Positions 26,875-36,307 of a stretch of DNA of 64,000 nucleotides are shown here, piece by piece. The notes under the pieces are model-generated. The model worked only from the letters and a program-made list of their open reading frames with translations, was not told where the DNA came from and searched no databases. Within the stretch, counting starts at the first letter, position 1. Every line of letters begins with the position of its first letter. Origin of the DNA: an uncultured Acetatifactor sp. (GTDB lineage Bacteria > Bacillota > Clostridia > Lachnospirales > Lachnospiraceae); contig CANQEH010000004.1 in NCBI GenBank assembly GCA_947594835.1, forward strand, positions 62,001 to 126,000, in the 5' to 3' direction. The translations under genes were made by a program, and so were the position numbers.

Positions 26875-29550
26875 CTATCTTTCCTTTTCCAGAAACAGCA
26901 GTCCAAAAGTGCCCGGGCCGCAGTTGGTGGAAATCGCCGGGGATGCCTTCTGATAGATCACGTTCTCAAAGGGCACCAGCTGCCGCACCTGGGCCGCGAT
27001 CTCATCCAGCTCTCCCGGGAGCAGTCCCGAGTAAGTGATAAACAAAAGTCTCCTGTCGATCCTTCCAGGGGCCTTCAGCGTCTGCCGGATATACTTCCTC
27101 CAGACGGCCTTGCGCATCCCGATATGGATTGCCCCCACCGTCATGCTGCTCTTTTTCAGGACGATGACCGGATGGAGCATACAGGTCTTACACACCGCAT
27201 GAACCCTGGAGGAGATTCTGCCCGAACGCCACAGATATTCCGTGCTCTCCATCACAAAACTGGTTCTGGCGCGTTCCTTCATGCGCCCGATCTCCTGCAG
27301 GACGTCCTCCGCCGACGCGCCTGCTGCCGCCGCCTTGGCGGCGTAGAGTACGATTAACCCCATCCCGCTTGAGAGATGTCCCGAATCCACTACCGTCACA
27401 TTGTCAAAGGAACCCGACGCCTCCAGCGCGTTCTGATACCCTCTGCTGGAGCCCTTGGCCATGGCGATATGGATGATGTGATACGCCCTGGTGAGCTGCT
27501 CTGCGAAAAAGGCCTCGTAGCCCGCCACATCCGGCGCTTCCGAATGGACGTTTTTTTCGCTGTTTAACAGGTATTCCAGCACGCCATCCGTCTCGATCTC
27601 CTCCCCGTCCAGAAACTCGCCGCCCCCGGTCAGCACCCGGTAGGGCTGCACTGCGATCTGATACTTCCCCACAAACTGCGCAGGCAGGTCGCTGACGCTG
27701 TCCGTGGTGATCAGAAGGGATTTCTTTTTCTCATGCCCCACCACCGGCCCCACCAGCACATCGCTGTTTTCCGATGCATTGGTCATCTTGACCAGTTTCT
27801 GGGGCAGGAGGCGCACAAGCTCCTCCTCCAGCTGGCTGCCGCTGACCGGCTTTAACAGATAGCCGTCGAAACCTTCCCGCTGATACAGGACAGTATTCTC
27901 TCCCCCCGCGTTGGCCGTAAGGGCCACCACCGGCGTCTCCACATTCAGGCCGCCCGCCTGGCTGCGGATCCGGTGCAGACACTCTATCCCGTCCATAACA
28001 GGCATCAGATGATCCATCAGAATCACCTCATACCTGGTCTTCATCGTCCTCTCCAGACATTCCTGCCCGCTGGACGCCGTGTCCACGCAGACTTTCGTAC
28101 CCTGCAGCAGCTTCCGCGCCACCATCAGGTTGTCGTCGTTGTCGTCCACGATCAGGATATGCGCCATGGGCGCCTCAAACAGGGAGCGGTACCGCTCCCG
28201 CTTCCTCCGCGTGTGCTTTGTCTCCAGATCCAGTTCTCCCAGCTGCGCTTCGCCCACCACTTTCTGGGGCAGCGTGACCAAGAAGGTGGAGCCCTTGGTA
28301 TACACGCTGTTGACCTCGATGCTGCCGCCCATCAGCGTCACGAGCTGCTTTACGATGGAAAGCCCCAGCCCAGTGCCCTCGATATACCGGTTCTGCGTTT
28401 CGTCCACCCGCTTGAACGTGGTAAACAGGTAATTTATGTTCTCCTTCTTGATCCCGATACCGGTGTCCGAGACGGAATAAGCGATATACACGGTGTCGTC
28501 TTCTCTTTTCTGGCACTGGATCGAGAGCGTGACGGAGCCTTCCGGCGTATACTTGACCGCGTTGTTTAACAGGTTGATCAGAACCTGTTTGATGCGGACC
28601 TCGTCGCCGTAGAGCTGGGCGGGGATGCTCTTCTCCACATTGATGTGGAAGGCAATCCCTTTTTCCTTGGCCCGCACCCAGATCATGTTGACGATATCGG
28701 AGAGCATGGCTCCCACATCATAGGCCGCGGGGACGATCTCCATCTTCCCCGACTCGATCTTTGACATATCCAGGATATCGTTGATCAGCGACAAAAGCAT
28801 CCTGCTGGCGTTTAAGATGTTCTGGGCGTCCTCCGCCACCTCGTCGGACACTTCTTCCCGCAGGATCATCTCGTTTAAGCCGATGATGGTATTGATGGGC
28901 GTCCTGATCTCATGGCTCATGCTGGCAAAAAAGCGGTTCTGGGCCTGGTTTAACTCCTCGATCTGCTTTCTCTGCTGTCTGGCCCGGTGGTTTTCGTCCC
29001 GGTACGCCGCCTTCTGGAACTGCAGCATGACGCAGATCACGCCGGAGACGATGGTCAGCGTGGCGATGGAATCGATATAGGCCATGTCCAGCGTATGCCC
29101 CACCACTTTGTCCGGGTAAAAATAAGCGATCAGATAACACGCCAGAAAGATGGCATAGCCCCCGGCCAGCAGGATATATTTGTACCGCCCTTCCACCACG
29201 ATCACGGCCAGCACAAAGCCTAAAATAAACCAGATGGGAGCGCCCCCGTAGATGCCTCCCGCCGTCAGGAAATTAAAGGGAAGCACCAGAAACATCACAA
29301 GCGCGGATAAGATCACCGCCCCCGCCTCGATCTTTCCCGTCCGCAGCGTGCCGTAGACGATGCCCGCAAGCAGAAGCAGCGCCAGAAGTATCACGGACAG
29401 ATTGAGGGGGCTTTCCCCGTTTAAGGCCCCTGCGACAAAGCCCAGCAAAAGCCCCACGAGCCCGATGAGGGTGATCAGGCGGAACAGCCGCTCCTGCAGG
29501 GAATGCTCCTGGTCCCCCAGGATCTTACGGATCCATTTTCTGATTTTCAT
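26875..29550 (-). CDS. Hybrid histidine kinase with receiver and C-terminal DegV domain
   Basis: 891 residues. About seven membrane segments (residues 22-180) form the sensor; the dimerisation motif FFASMSHEIRTP is near 212; the ATPase domain has NLLNNAVKYTPEG, DTGIGI and GTGLGLSIVK; a receiver domain runs from about 460 with acceptor Asp in LMDHLMPVMDG (near 511). Residues about 610-891 are a complete DegV/EDD domain: LLITTDSVSDLPAQF, AKGSSRGYQNA, VVDSGHLSSGMGL, WRSGRISS and HPVIVLKK. DegV proteins bind fatty acids, as in fatty-acid kinase FakB. The ATG overlaps the upstream kinase's stop (ATGA). Fatty-acid sensing or handling by this kinase is inference. Confidence 0.9.
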   Translation of the reverse strand: MKIRKWIRKILGDQEHSLQERLFRLITLIGLVGLLLGFVAGALNGESPLNLSVILLALLLLAGIVYGTLRTGKIEAGAVILSALVMFLVLPFNFLTAGGIYGGAPIWFILGFVLAVIVVEGRYKYILLAGGYAIFLACYLIAYFYPDKVVGHTLDMAYIDSIATLTIVSGVICVMLQFQKAAYRDENHRARQQRKQIEELNQAQNRFFASMSHEIRTPINTIIGLNEMILREEVSDEVAEDAQNILNASRMLLSLINDILDMSKIESGKMEIVPAAYDVGAMLSDIVNMIWVRAKEKGIAFHINVEKSIPAQLYGDEVRIKQVLINLLNNAVKYTPEGSVTLSIQCQKREDDTVYIAYSVSDTGIGIKKENINYLFTTFKRVDETQNRYIEGTGLGLSIVKQLVTLMGGSIEVNSVYTKGSTFLVTLPQKVVGEAQLGELDLETKHTRRKRERYRSLFEAPMAHILIVDDNDDNLMVARKLLQGTKVCVDTASSGQECLERTMKTRYEVILMDHLMPVMDGIECLHRIRSQAGGLNVETPVVALTANAGGENTVLYQREGFDGYLLKPVSGSQLEEELVRLLPQKLVKMTNASENSDVLVGPVVGHEKKKSLLITTDSVSDLPAQFVGKYQIAVQPYRVLTGGGEFLDGEEIETDGVLEYLLNSEKNVHSEAPDVAGYEAFFAEQLTRAYHIIHIAMAKGSSRGYQNALEASGSFDNVTVVDSGHLSSGMGLIVLYAAKAAAAGASAEDVLQEIGRMKERARTSFVMESTEYLWRSGRISSRVHAVCKTCMLHPVIVLKKSSMTVGAIHIGMRKAVWRKYIRQTLKAPGRIDRRLLFITYSGLLPGELDEIAAQVRQLVPFENVIYQKASPAISTNCGPGTFGLLFLEKER

Positions 29551-32378
29551 TCCTCCTCACCGCCTTCCACGCGCCCAATCAGCGCCGAAGCCTTTCCGGC
29601 CGCCTGGTCAAACTCGAAATTATCCACGTCCCGCGCAATATCCCGCACCAGTTCTCCCAGCGGGATCTCCCCATAGCGCAGGCCCTCCAGCTTCTCTAAC
29701 ACTTTCTGGGCCATGGCCGCCTCATAGGTGTCCAGATATCCTTTGAGCTCCCGAAGGGATGCCGCCAGTTCTGCCCCATCTGCCTCCTGGGACTGGCTCT
29801 GGCTGTCCCCGGCGGGCTGGGCGTCCTCTTCCCGGCCATTGTCGCCCAGGGCGTCTTTGATCTGCTCCACTGTCTTAAGGTATTGGCTGAGCAGTTCCCG
29901 GTGATGGCTTTCCAGATAGGCGGCGTCGCTTTCCTTGGCGGCGTCTTCCATCCCCTTCGCCGTCTGTGAGAGCGCGTCCGCGCCGATCATCCTGGCCGAG
30001 CTTTTCAGGGAATGCGCCTGAATGCGGTAATTCCCGTGATCCTTTTCCAGATACAGCTGCTCCAGCGTCTCCGCCTTTTGGGGCGCATCCTCTGCAAATT
30101 TTTCCAGAAGCTGTACATAAAACGCCTGGTCGCCCCGGCAGTAATTCAGCCCGGAGTCCGTATGGATGCCGGCGCTTTCCAGCGCGGCCATCCTGTCGGT
30201 CTCCCCGGCTGCTGCGGCTGCCCCTGCGTGGGGAAGCGTCTTTTCTTCCGGAGATTCCTCCCCTGTCTGTCCGCCGTCCGCCGTTTCCTCCCCGCCCTCC
30301 TGGGGCAGGAGGCCGTCCCCGTCGGTGTACTGTATATCCGCTTTGGGGAGCACCTTCTTGAGCACGCGCTCTAACTCCGCCGTCTCGATGGGCTTTGCCA
30401 GAAACTCGTCAAAGCCTTCCCTTAAAAACATCTCCCTGGCGCCGCTGACCGCATTGGCGGTAAAGGCGACGGCAGTCAGCCCATCCGCATTTTCCCTGTC
30501 GAGCCTGCGGAGCTGCTTCAACGTCTCCACACCGTCCATCTCCGGCATCATATGGTCGATAAACAGCAGGTCAAACTCCTCCCTCTGACAGATTGCGATG
30601 GCCTCCCTGCCGCTTGACACCGTCACCACGCTCATCCGGTAATCCTTCAGGATACTTTCAGCCACCATCCGGTTCATGGGCTCGTCATCCACCACCAGAA
30701 CCCGCACCCCAGGGCATACCATCCGGACGTCCTTTTCGCCGTCTTCCTCATCGGCCGCGGAGGAATTGAGCACACTGACGATCGGGAAGCAGTAAAAGGG
30801 CTTGGGCAGCAGCTTGATCCGGCTTCCCGCCCGCAGGGAAAAGCCCTGATCCGCCACCACGGTCACCACCATATCCCGGGCAAGCCCTTCAAAGTACTCC
30901 GGGTCTTCTTCGTATTCTTCTCTGGCCAGGAACAGATGGGTCAGAGAGTATGCAGAGATTAAGTGATCCAGCTCATCCTGCCGGAACACCCTGTGGGCCG
31001 TGATGTCCAGGCCCATGGCGATGTGGTTGATCATCGCGTCGTAGAAGCTGCGCACCTCCGAAACCTTGTATTTCTCCGGCATCAGATAGCAGGCAAGGCA
31101 CAGCGCCGCCGGATCCTCCACCGACATACTGGGGGATGCGTCCACAATCTTCTGGGGGATGCTGACCGTCGCCGTGGTGCCCTTGCCCGGCTTGCTTTCC
31201 ATGTGGACAAAGCCCTCCATGGCGGCCGCCATGCCGTGCACGATGGACAGCCCAAGACCCAGGCCGCCCGCCCGGCGGTTGCGCCCTCCGTTTGACTGGT
31301 AGAATTTCTCCCGGATCTTGGAGAGGCTTTCCTCGTCGATGCCGATGCCGGTATCCGACACCTGGATGCACAGATTGATCCCGTAGGGCTTGGGACGCGC
31401 GTAGATCCGCACATAGACGCCGCCCTCTTCCGTGAATTTCACAGCGTTGTTGACCAGATGCCGGATCATCTTTTTGATCTTTCTGCCGTCGCCGGAGAGC
31501 ACAGCCGGGATCCTCGCATCCACGTCAAAGATGAGCTCCACGCCCGCCTTTTCCTCGATGGCGTAGTGCTCGGTGATGATATCGTTGATCAGGGAGGAGA
31601 TCATATAGGGTTCTTCGCTGATCACGATCCTGCCCGCGTCGATCTCCGTGAAGTCCAGAAGATCCTCGATCTGCCCGAACAGCCGGTATCCCGCCTTCTG
31701 CATGGACAGCAGGTTTTCCCGCTTGACACTGTCCGTCTCCCGCTTTAACATCACGGCGGCAAGCCCCGTGACCGCGTTCACCGGGGTGCGCAGCTCGTGG
31801 GAGACATTGGTTAAAAAGTTCTCTGTCCGGCGGTTGGTTTCCTCCAGGTCGGCGATCCTGTCTTTCGCGTCCTTCATCTCGCCCCTGCGCCTCTCCGAGA
31901 TGACCCTGGTCACATAGGGGATCGTGATGACGAGCCCTCCGTGGAGCAGCAGCCTGGAGATGGAAAGAGGGGTAAATTCAAAGGAATCCCGGAAGGCATA
32001 TAAGATGCCGTAAAAGAGCACCGCAAAATACCCGATGACGAAGAAACGGATCATGTCGTAGGTTTCCGCGGCGAAGTAGACGACCATAATCACGATCATG
32101 ACTGGCGCCAGGTCATACAGGCTGGTGTAATGCCCCCCGTAAAAGGCAAAGCCGGCCATCCCGAGGGCAAAATGCAACCATTTTTCCACCGATTCCGGCA
32201 CCCGTCCCGCAATGTGCAGCATCCAGCACAGAATCAAACCCGCCGCCAGCTCCAGCACCACCATTATGTCCCAGCCCATCAAAATGCTTTCCAGCAGCAA
32301 AACGGCGATCATCACGGTATAGCTGATCAGAATGATCAGCTGCGATATCTGTCTCTTTTCCTGTTCGTACATACCCAC
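29547..32378 (-). CDS. Hybrid histidine kinase with receiver and HPt domains
   Basis: About 943 residues; translation starts at GTG 32378 or ATG 32372. Several membrane segments (15-175), dimerisation motif LTNVSHELRTPVNA (near 194), ATPase domain with HLVNNAVKFTEEG and GGLGLGLSIVHG, then a degenerate receiver-like stretch lacking the acceptor Asp, then a good receiver (VRVLVVDDEPMN near 558, acceptor in FIDHMMPEMDG near 608), and an HPt domain with the phospho-His in AHSLKSSARMIGA (near 789). It carries all stations of a phosphorelay. Middle gene of a three-gene signalling operon: 3 bp after the HD-GYP gene and overlapping the DegV-kinase gene by 4 bp. Confidence 0.92.
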   Translation of the reverse strand: MGMYEQEKRQISQLIILISYTVMIAVLLLESILMGWDIMVVLELAAGLILCWMLHIAGRVPESVEKWLHFALGMAGFAFYGGHYTSLYDLAPVMIVIMVVYFAAETYDMIRFFVIGYFAVLFYGILYAFRDSFEFTPLSISRLLLHGGLVITIPYVTRVISERRRGEMKDAKDRIADLEETNRRTENFLTNVSHELRTPVNAVTGLAAVMLKRETDSVKRENLLSMQKAGYRLFGQIEDLLDFTEIDAGRIVISEEPYMISSLINDIITEHYAIEEKAGVELIFDVDARIPAVLSGDGRKIKKMIRHLVNNAVKFTEEGGVYVRIYARPKPYGINLCIQVSDTGIGIDEESLSKIREKFYQSNGGRNRRAGGLGLGLSIVHGMAAAMEGFVHMESKPGKGTTATVSIPQKIVDASPSMSVEDPAALCLACYLMPEKYKVSEVRSFYDAMINHIAMGLDITAHRVFRQDELDHLISAYSLTHLFLAREEYEEDPEYFEGLARDMVVTVVADQGFSLRAGSRIKLLPKPFYCFPIVSVLNSSAADEEDGEKDVRMVCPGVRVLVVDDEPMNRMVAESILKDYRMSVVTVSSGREAIAICQREEFDLLFIDHMMPEMDGVETLKQLRRLDRENADGLTAVAFTANAVSGAREMFLREGFDEFLAKPIETAELERVLKKVLPKADIQYTDGDGLLPQEGGEETADGGQTGEESPEEKTLPHAGAAAAAGETDRMAALESAGIHTDSGLNYCRGDQAFYVQLLEKFAEDAPQKAETLEQLYLEKDHGNYRIQAHSLKSSARMIGADALSQTAKGMEDAAKESDAAYLESHHRELLSQYLKTVEQIKDALGDNGREEDAQPAGDSQSQSQEADGAELAASLRELKGYLDTYEAAMAQKVLEKLEGLRYGEIPLGELVRDIARDVDNFEFDQAAGKASALIGRVEGGEEE

Positions 32379-32381
32379 CGC

Positions 32382-33425
32382 CTATTTTTCCCTCATCTGG
32401 TAATCCGTGTCTGCGTCGATCATGGATAACATGATATCCGCAAAGACCGGATCAAACTGCGTGCCCTTTCCCGCTTCCACCTCTGCCCGCACCTGCGCCT
32501 GGGGGAGCACGCCGCGGTAACTGCGCCTGGAGCTCATGGCGTCGTAGGCGTCGGCCACGGCTATGATACGCGCTTCCACCGGGATGTCTTCCCCGGAAAG
32601 CCCGTCCGGGTATCCCCTGCCGTCGTATCTCTCGTGGTGATACCTGGCGCCCATCAGCAATTTGGGGAAATCGGGAATCTGTTTCAGGATCTTTTCCCCC
32701 AGGATGGGGTGGGTCTTGATGATCCCGTATTCCTCGTCGGTCAGCCTGGATGGCTTGTTGATGATGTCGTCCGGAATACCGATCTTGCCCACGTCATGGA
32801 TCAGGCCGATCATGTAGATCTCCTCCTGGGCCTCCCGGGAAAAGCCCGCCCGGGCGGCAATGGCTCTGGAATAATCCGCCACCCGCAGGGAATGGCCGTT
32901 GGTATAGGTGTCCTTTGCGTCGATGGCCCCAGCCAGAGCCATGGACACCTGGGTGGAGAGCCTGGCCAGCTTCTGTGCCTGGGTCAGCACCTCCCGCGTC
33001 TTCTCCTCCACCTCATGGGACAGATCTGCCTGCAGGCGCGTCAGGTCTATGGCATGATTTACCCGCAGAAGCAGCACATCCGGCACAAAGGGCTTTCGGA
33101 TAAAGTCCATGGCGCCGGCCTGAAGTCCCCGGCTCTCCACGTCGCTGTCGTCGTCCGCCGTGAGGAAAATCACCGGGATGTCCCGGGCCTCCTGGCTGCC
33201 TGAATGTCCGCCCCCCCGGATCGCCGCCAGGGTCTCAAAGCCGTCCATCCCCGGCATATGTACGTCCAAAAGAATCAGATCCGGCCTGTTTGTCTTCAGG
33301 AACCGGAGCGCCACCTCCCCCGACTTTACGCAGCTTACCCGCATTCCCTCCGCGCTGAGTATGCTGTTGGCCATTATGAGATTTGCCGTGTCGTCGTCAA
33401 CGACCAGTATTTTTTTCTCCTCCAT
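32382..33425 (-). CDS. Response regulator with HD-GYP c-di-GMP phosphodiesterase domain
   Basis: 347 residues from the ATG at 33425 (MEEKKILVVDDDTANL). The receiver has its acceptor Asp in LILLDVHMPGMDG (near 52). The C-terminal HD-GYP domain has NGHSLRVADYS, LIHDVGKIGIPD (near 209), HHERYDGRGYPDGL and VADAYDAMSS, so metal ligands and the GYP loop are intact. It should hydrolyse c-di-GMP, controlled by phosphorylation. First gene of the operon with the two hybrid kinases, and the likely output of their relay. The frame extends to 33476 but no good start lies there. The promoter is at 33506-33533. Confidence 0.93.
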   Translation of the reverse strand: MEEKKILVVDDDTANLIMANSILSAEGMRVSCVKSGEVALRFLKTNRPDLILLDVHMPGMDGFETLAAIRGGGHSGSQEARDIPVIFLTADDDSDVESRGLQAGAMDFIRKPFVPDVLLLRVNHAIDLTRLQADLSHEVEEKTREVLTQAQKLARLSTQVSMALAGAIDAKDTYTNGHSLRVADYSRAIAARAGFSREAQEEIYMIGLIHDVGKIGIPDDIINKPSRLTDEEYGIIKTHPILGEKILKQIPDFPKLLMGARYHHERYDGRGYPDGLSGEDIPVEARIIAVADAYDAMSSRRSYRGVLPQAQVRAEVEAGKGTQFDPVFADIMLSMIDADTDYQMREK

Positions 33426-33505
33426 GGCTGGATACCCCTTCCTCTTTTTTGGGCGCTCCTGCAGAGTCCTCCCCATCCGGTCCCTGCGGCCTGCCCCTAA
33501 CTACT

Positions 33506-33533
33506 ATTATATCCCCTTTCCCATTTTATTCAA
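33506..33533 (-). promoter_or_regulatory. Promoter of the signalling operon
   Basis: -35 TTGAAT (33528-33533), 16-bp spacer, -10 TATAAT (33506-33511). It overlaps the last codons of the upstream FecE-like gene and stands about 80 bp before the HD-GYP start. Confidence 0.7.
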
Positions 33534-34352
33534 CCGTCGATTCGCCGTTTCTTTTTCTTTCGGACAGACTGCCGCGTCCCGCACATCTTCCCGCGTCCTC
33601 TCCCATCGCGCCCGGCTGCGGCGCATATACCCGGGCACATCCATGCCGTACACCCGGCTCAAGGCCTCAAAATCCAGCTCTTTCGTCCTCCCCAGGAAAA
33701 CCGTCTTCCCCTGCTCCATCAAAAGCACCCTGTCCGCAAAGGAGAGCGCCAGGTCTAAGTCGTGGAAGACGCCGATGGCCGCCCGGCCCGGCTCACGGAC
33801 CCACCGCCCAAGCTCCTCCACCAGTTCCACCTGAAACCTTAAGTCCAGATGGTTGGTGGGCTCATCCAACAGGATGACCTTCGGCTCCTGGACAAAGGCC
33901 CGCGCCAGCAGAACCCGCTGCAGCTGGCCGCCGGAGAGTTCCGTGATCAGCCTGTCCCGTTCTTCCCACAAATTCAGCCGTCTGAGCTGCTCCTGGGCCG
34001 CCCTCCGGTCCTCTGGGCCAAAGGCCCCAAAAAGCCCTCTGGCCCTGTGGGGATACCGCCCCAGGAGCACCGTCTCCATCACCGTATACGAAAAAGCGGC
34101 GCCGCTCATCTGGGCAAACATGGCCAGGGCCCGCGCCCGCTCCCGCACCGTCATGGCCCGCAGGGACTTTCCCTCCAGTTCCAGAACGCCCGCAGACGGC
34201 AGGATGCCCATGATCCCCCGAAGGAGCGTGGTCTTGCCGCAGCCGTTGGGGCCGAGAACGGCCAGCCGCTCCCCCTCGGAAAGGGTAAGGGAAATGTCCC
34301 GCACCACCGGTTCCCTGCCATACCCGCAGGATAAGTTTTCCAACCGAAGCAT
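33507..34352 (-). CDS. ABC transporter ATP-binding protein, FecE-like
   Basis: 281 residues from the ATG at 34352 (MLRLENLSCGYG). Walker A GPNGCGKTTLL, signature LSGGQLQRVLLARA and Walker B VILLDEPTNHLD are intact. It powers uptake of an iron-siderophore, haem or cobalamin-type compound through the FecCD permease. The start follows GGGGGCGGTGAG and nearly abuts the permease stop (TGAGATG), so the two are coupled. Third gene of a binding protein-permease-ATPase operon. The substrate cannot be told from sequence. Confidence 0.93.
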   Translation of the reverse strand: MLRLENLSCGYGREPVVRDISLTLSEGERLAVLGPNGCGKTTLLRGIMGILPSAGVLELEGKSLRAMTVRERARALAMFAQMSGAAFSYTVMETVLLGRYPHRARGLFGAFGPEDRRAAQEQLRRLNLWEERDRLITELSGGQLQRVLLARAFVQEPKVILLDEPTNHLDLRFQVELVEELGRWVREPGRAAIGVFHDLDLALSFADRVLLMEQGKTVFLGRTKELDFEALSRVYGMDVPGYMRRSRARWERTREDVRDAAVCPKEKETANRRLNKMGKGI

Positions 34353-34353
34353 C

Positions 34354-35349
34354 TCACCGCCCCCTTTTCTGGAAAAATACAAAGAGGAAAAACGGAGCGC
34401 CCAGCAGGGCCGTCACCGCGCCCACCGGGATCTCCCTGGGCGAGAAAAGCGTCCTGGCCGCCAGGTCGCCAAGCACCATAAGGCTTCCGCCCAGCACGGC
34501 CCCGGCGGGCAGAATCCGCCTGTGTCCCGCCCCGAAAAGGCGGCGGGCAATGTGGGGGGCTGCCAGATCCACAAAGCCGATGATACCGCAAAACGCCACA
34601 GCGGTGCCCGTCAGCGCCGCCACCAAGAGGATCAGCCCCTGCTTTGCCCGGGTGGGATCCACCCCCATGGCCTGGGCCTGTTCCCCGCCAAAGGTCATCA
34701 CGTCTAACAGAGGCGCACAGGCCATAAAGACGCCCAGACAGACGAGCAATACGGGCCCCAGCACCGCCGCTCCCCGCCAGCCCCTGGCCGCAAAACTGCC
34801 CATCTGCCACAGGCTGATGCGCTGCGCATACTCCGGGGACATCGCCGCCATCAGATCCATGGCCGCAGAGAAAAACAGGGAGAGCACCATGCCGGTGAGC
34901 ACCACCGTCACATTGGAAAGCCTTGCGTCAAATGCCTTTGCAAGGGCCAGGGCCAGCAGGACTGCCGCCAGTCCCCCCGCAAAACCTGCCGCCGGCAGGC
35001 CGAAGACTGCGCCGATCCCTCCTGCCAGGCCCGTCACCATGGCAGCCGTAACCCCCAGCCCAGCCCCGGCGGAGACGCCCAGGCTAAAGGGGGAGGCCAG
35101 CGGGTTTCCCAGCGCCGACTGCATCACCGTGCCGCCCACCGCCAGTGCCGCCCCCGCCAGAAAGGCCAAGGCCACCCTGGGCAGGCGCAGACCCCAGAGA
35201 AGGGCGCGGACACTCTCCTCCCCTCCGCCGAAAAGCGCCGCCAGGATCTCCTTCGGAGAGAGCCAGACGCTCCCCACGCCGACGCCCAGGAGGATCGAAC
35301 CCGCCGCCAGGAGCGCAAGCCCCGCCGCGCCCCTTCTCCCTCTACTCAC
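34354..35349 (-). CDS. FecCD-family ABC transporter permease
   Basis: 331 residues with about nine or ten membrane segments. The family pattern is clear: LPRVALAFLAGAALAVGGTV, QSALGNPLASPFSLGVSAGA, and GIIGFVDLAAPHIARRLFG near the cytoplasmic ATPase contact. It overlaps the end of the binding-protein gene by 8 bases (35342-35349). Works with the lipoprotein outside and the ATPase inside to import a metal chelate or corrinoid. Confidence 0.95.
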   Translation of the reverse strand: MSRGRRGAAGLALLAAGSILLGVGVGSVWLSPKEILAALFGGGEESVRALLWGLRLPRVALAFLAGAALAVGGTVMQSALGNPLASPFSLGVSAGAGLGVTAAMVTGLAGGIGAVFGLPAAGFAGGLAAVLLALALAKAFDARLSNVTVVLTGMVLSLFFSAAMDLMAAMSPEYAQRISLWQMGSFAARGWRGAAVLGPVLLVCLGVFMACAPLLDVMTFGGEQAQAMGVDPTRAKQGLILLVAALTGTAVAFCGIIGFVDLAAPHIARRLFGAGHRRILPAGAVLGGSLMVLGDLAARTLFSPREIPVGAVTALLGAPFFLFVFFQKRGR

Positions 35350-36286
35350 CGTAATACTCCGGGTAAACGGCGGCGGCGATCTGCCGGAGAGCCTTCACCA
35401 CATTTTGATCCGGGCGGGAGGAGGCCACATTGTCGATGGAATAGACCGCTTTGTCCCGGACGGCGGCAACTGCCTCCCATCCCGGGCGGGACAGGATCTC
35501 GCCCACCGGATCCTCCAGATAGTCCACATTGGTCAGGATCACATCCGGGTCTGCGCTTACCACGGCTTCCTCCGTGACGCCGATCCAGCCGGATTCGGAC
35601 GCAAGGATATTCTCTGCGCCTGCCAGCTCCAAAAGCTCATTGAGGAATACCCCGTCCCCGAAACTGTACATACCGGGGGCTGCGGCAATCTCAAAATAGA
35701 CAGTTTTTTTGTCCTTGATGGTCTTTCCGATCCGGGCGATCTGATCCACCTGCTCCTGCATGGCGCGGATGACCTCCTGCCCTTTCTCCTCTGCGCCCAG
35801 CACCGAGGCCACAAAAGCGATATCGCTCTGGATATCCGCAATGCTGTCGCTGGTGGGCACACAGACCACACAGGTGCCTGCGTCGATGAGAGTCTGGTAG
35901 GGATTTTCCTGATCGTAGAGGGACAGATTGGTGACAAACAGCACGTCAGGCTTTAAGACAAAAAGCTGCTCCATGTCCGGCGATACCAGATCCAGCACCA
36001 GGGCGTCCTCCTTCAGCCCCTCCACGCCCACACTGGAAGCGTCGCAGGCAGCCACCTTTTCTCCATACCCCAGGGCTGCCACCATCTCGGCCAGGGACGG
36101 GCCCAGAACGGCCAGGGTATCCACCCGGTCCGGCACACGGATCTGGGCGCCGCTTGGATCCACAAGAACAGAACCCGCCGCGCTCTCCGGCGCGTCTTTA
36201 ACAGCGCAGGCAGTCAGGCACCAGAAAGCCGCCAGGCACAGCAGCAAAAGCCGCGCTTTTCTTTTTGTCTTGGCTTCTCTTTTCAA
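35342..36286 (-). CDS. FecB-type substrate-binding lipoprotein
   Basis: About 314 residues. A signal peptide ends in the lipobox LTAC (LCLAAFWCLTAC), followed by the periplasmic-binding-protein fold with IRVPDRVDTLAVLGPSLAEM and KPDVLFVTN. I choose the TTG at 36286 because GGAAGG sits just upstream and the signal peptide begins at once (LKREAKTKRKARLLLL); an ATG at 36331 falls inside the leader terminator. Binds an iron-siderophore, haem or corrinoid ligand. A promoter lies at 36421-36449, with a terminator hairpin between it and the start. Confidence 0.88.
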   Translation of the reverse strand: MKREAKTKRKARLLLLCLAAFWCLTACAVKDAPESAAGSVLVDPSGAQIRVPDRVDTLAVLGPSLAEMVAALGYGEKVAACDASSVGVEGLKEDALVLDLVSPDMEQLFVLKPDVLFVTNLSLYDQENPYQTLIDAGTCVVCVPTSDSIADIQSDIAFVASVLGAEEKGQEVIRAMQEQVDQIARIGKTIKDKKTVYFEIAAAPGMYSFGDGVFLNELLELAGAENILASESGWIGVTEEAVVSADPDVILTNVDYLEDPVGEILSRPGWEAVAAVRDKAVYSIDNVASSRPDQNVVKALRQIAAAVYPEYYGE

Positions 36287-36307
36287 TCGTATCCTTCCTT
36301 TCTCCCG

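Noticed and set aside
34550-35956. Plus-strand frame of 468 codons opposite the FecCD and FecB genes
   Set aside because: Antisense shadow of well-supported transporter genes.
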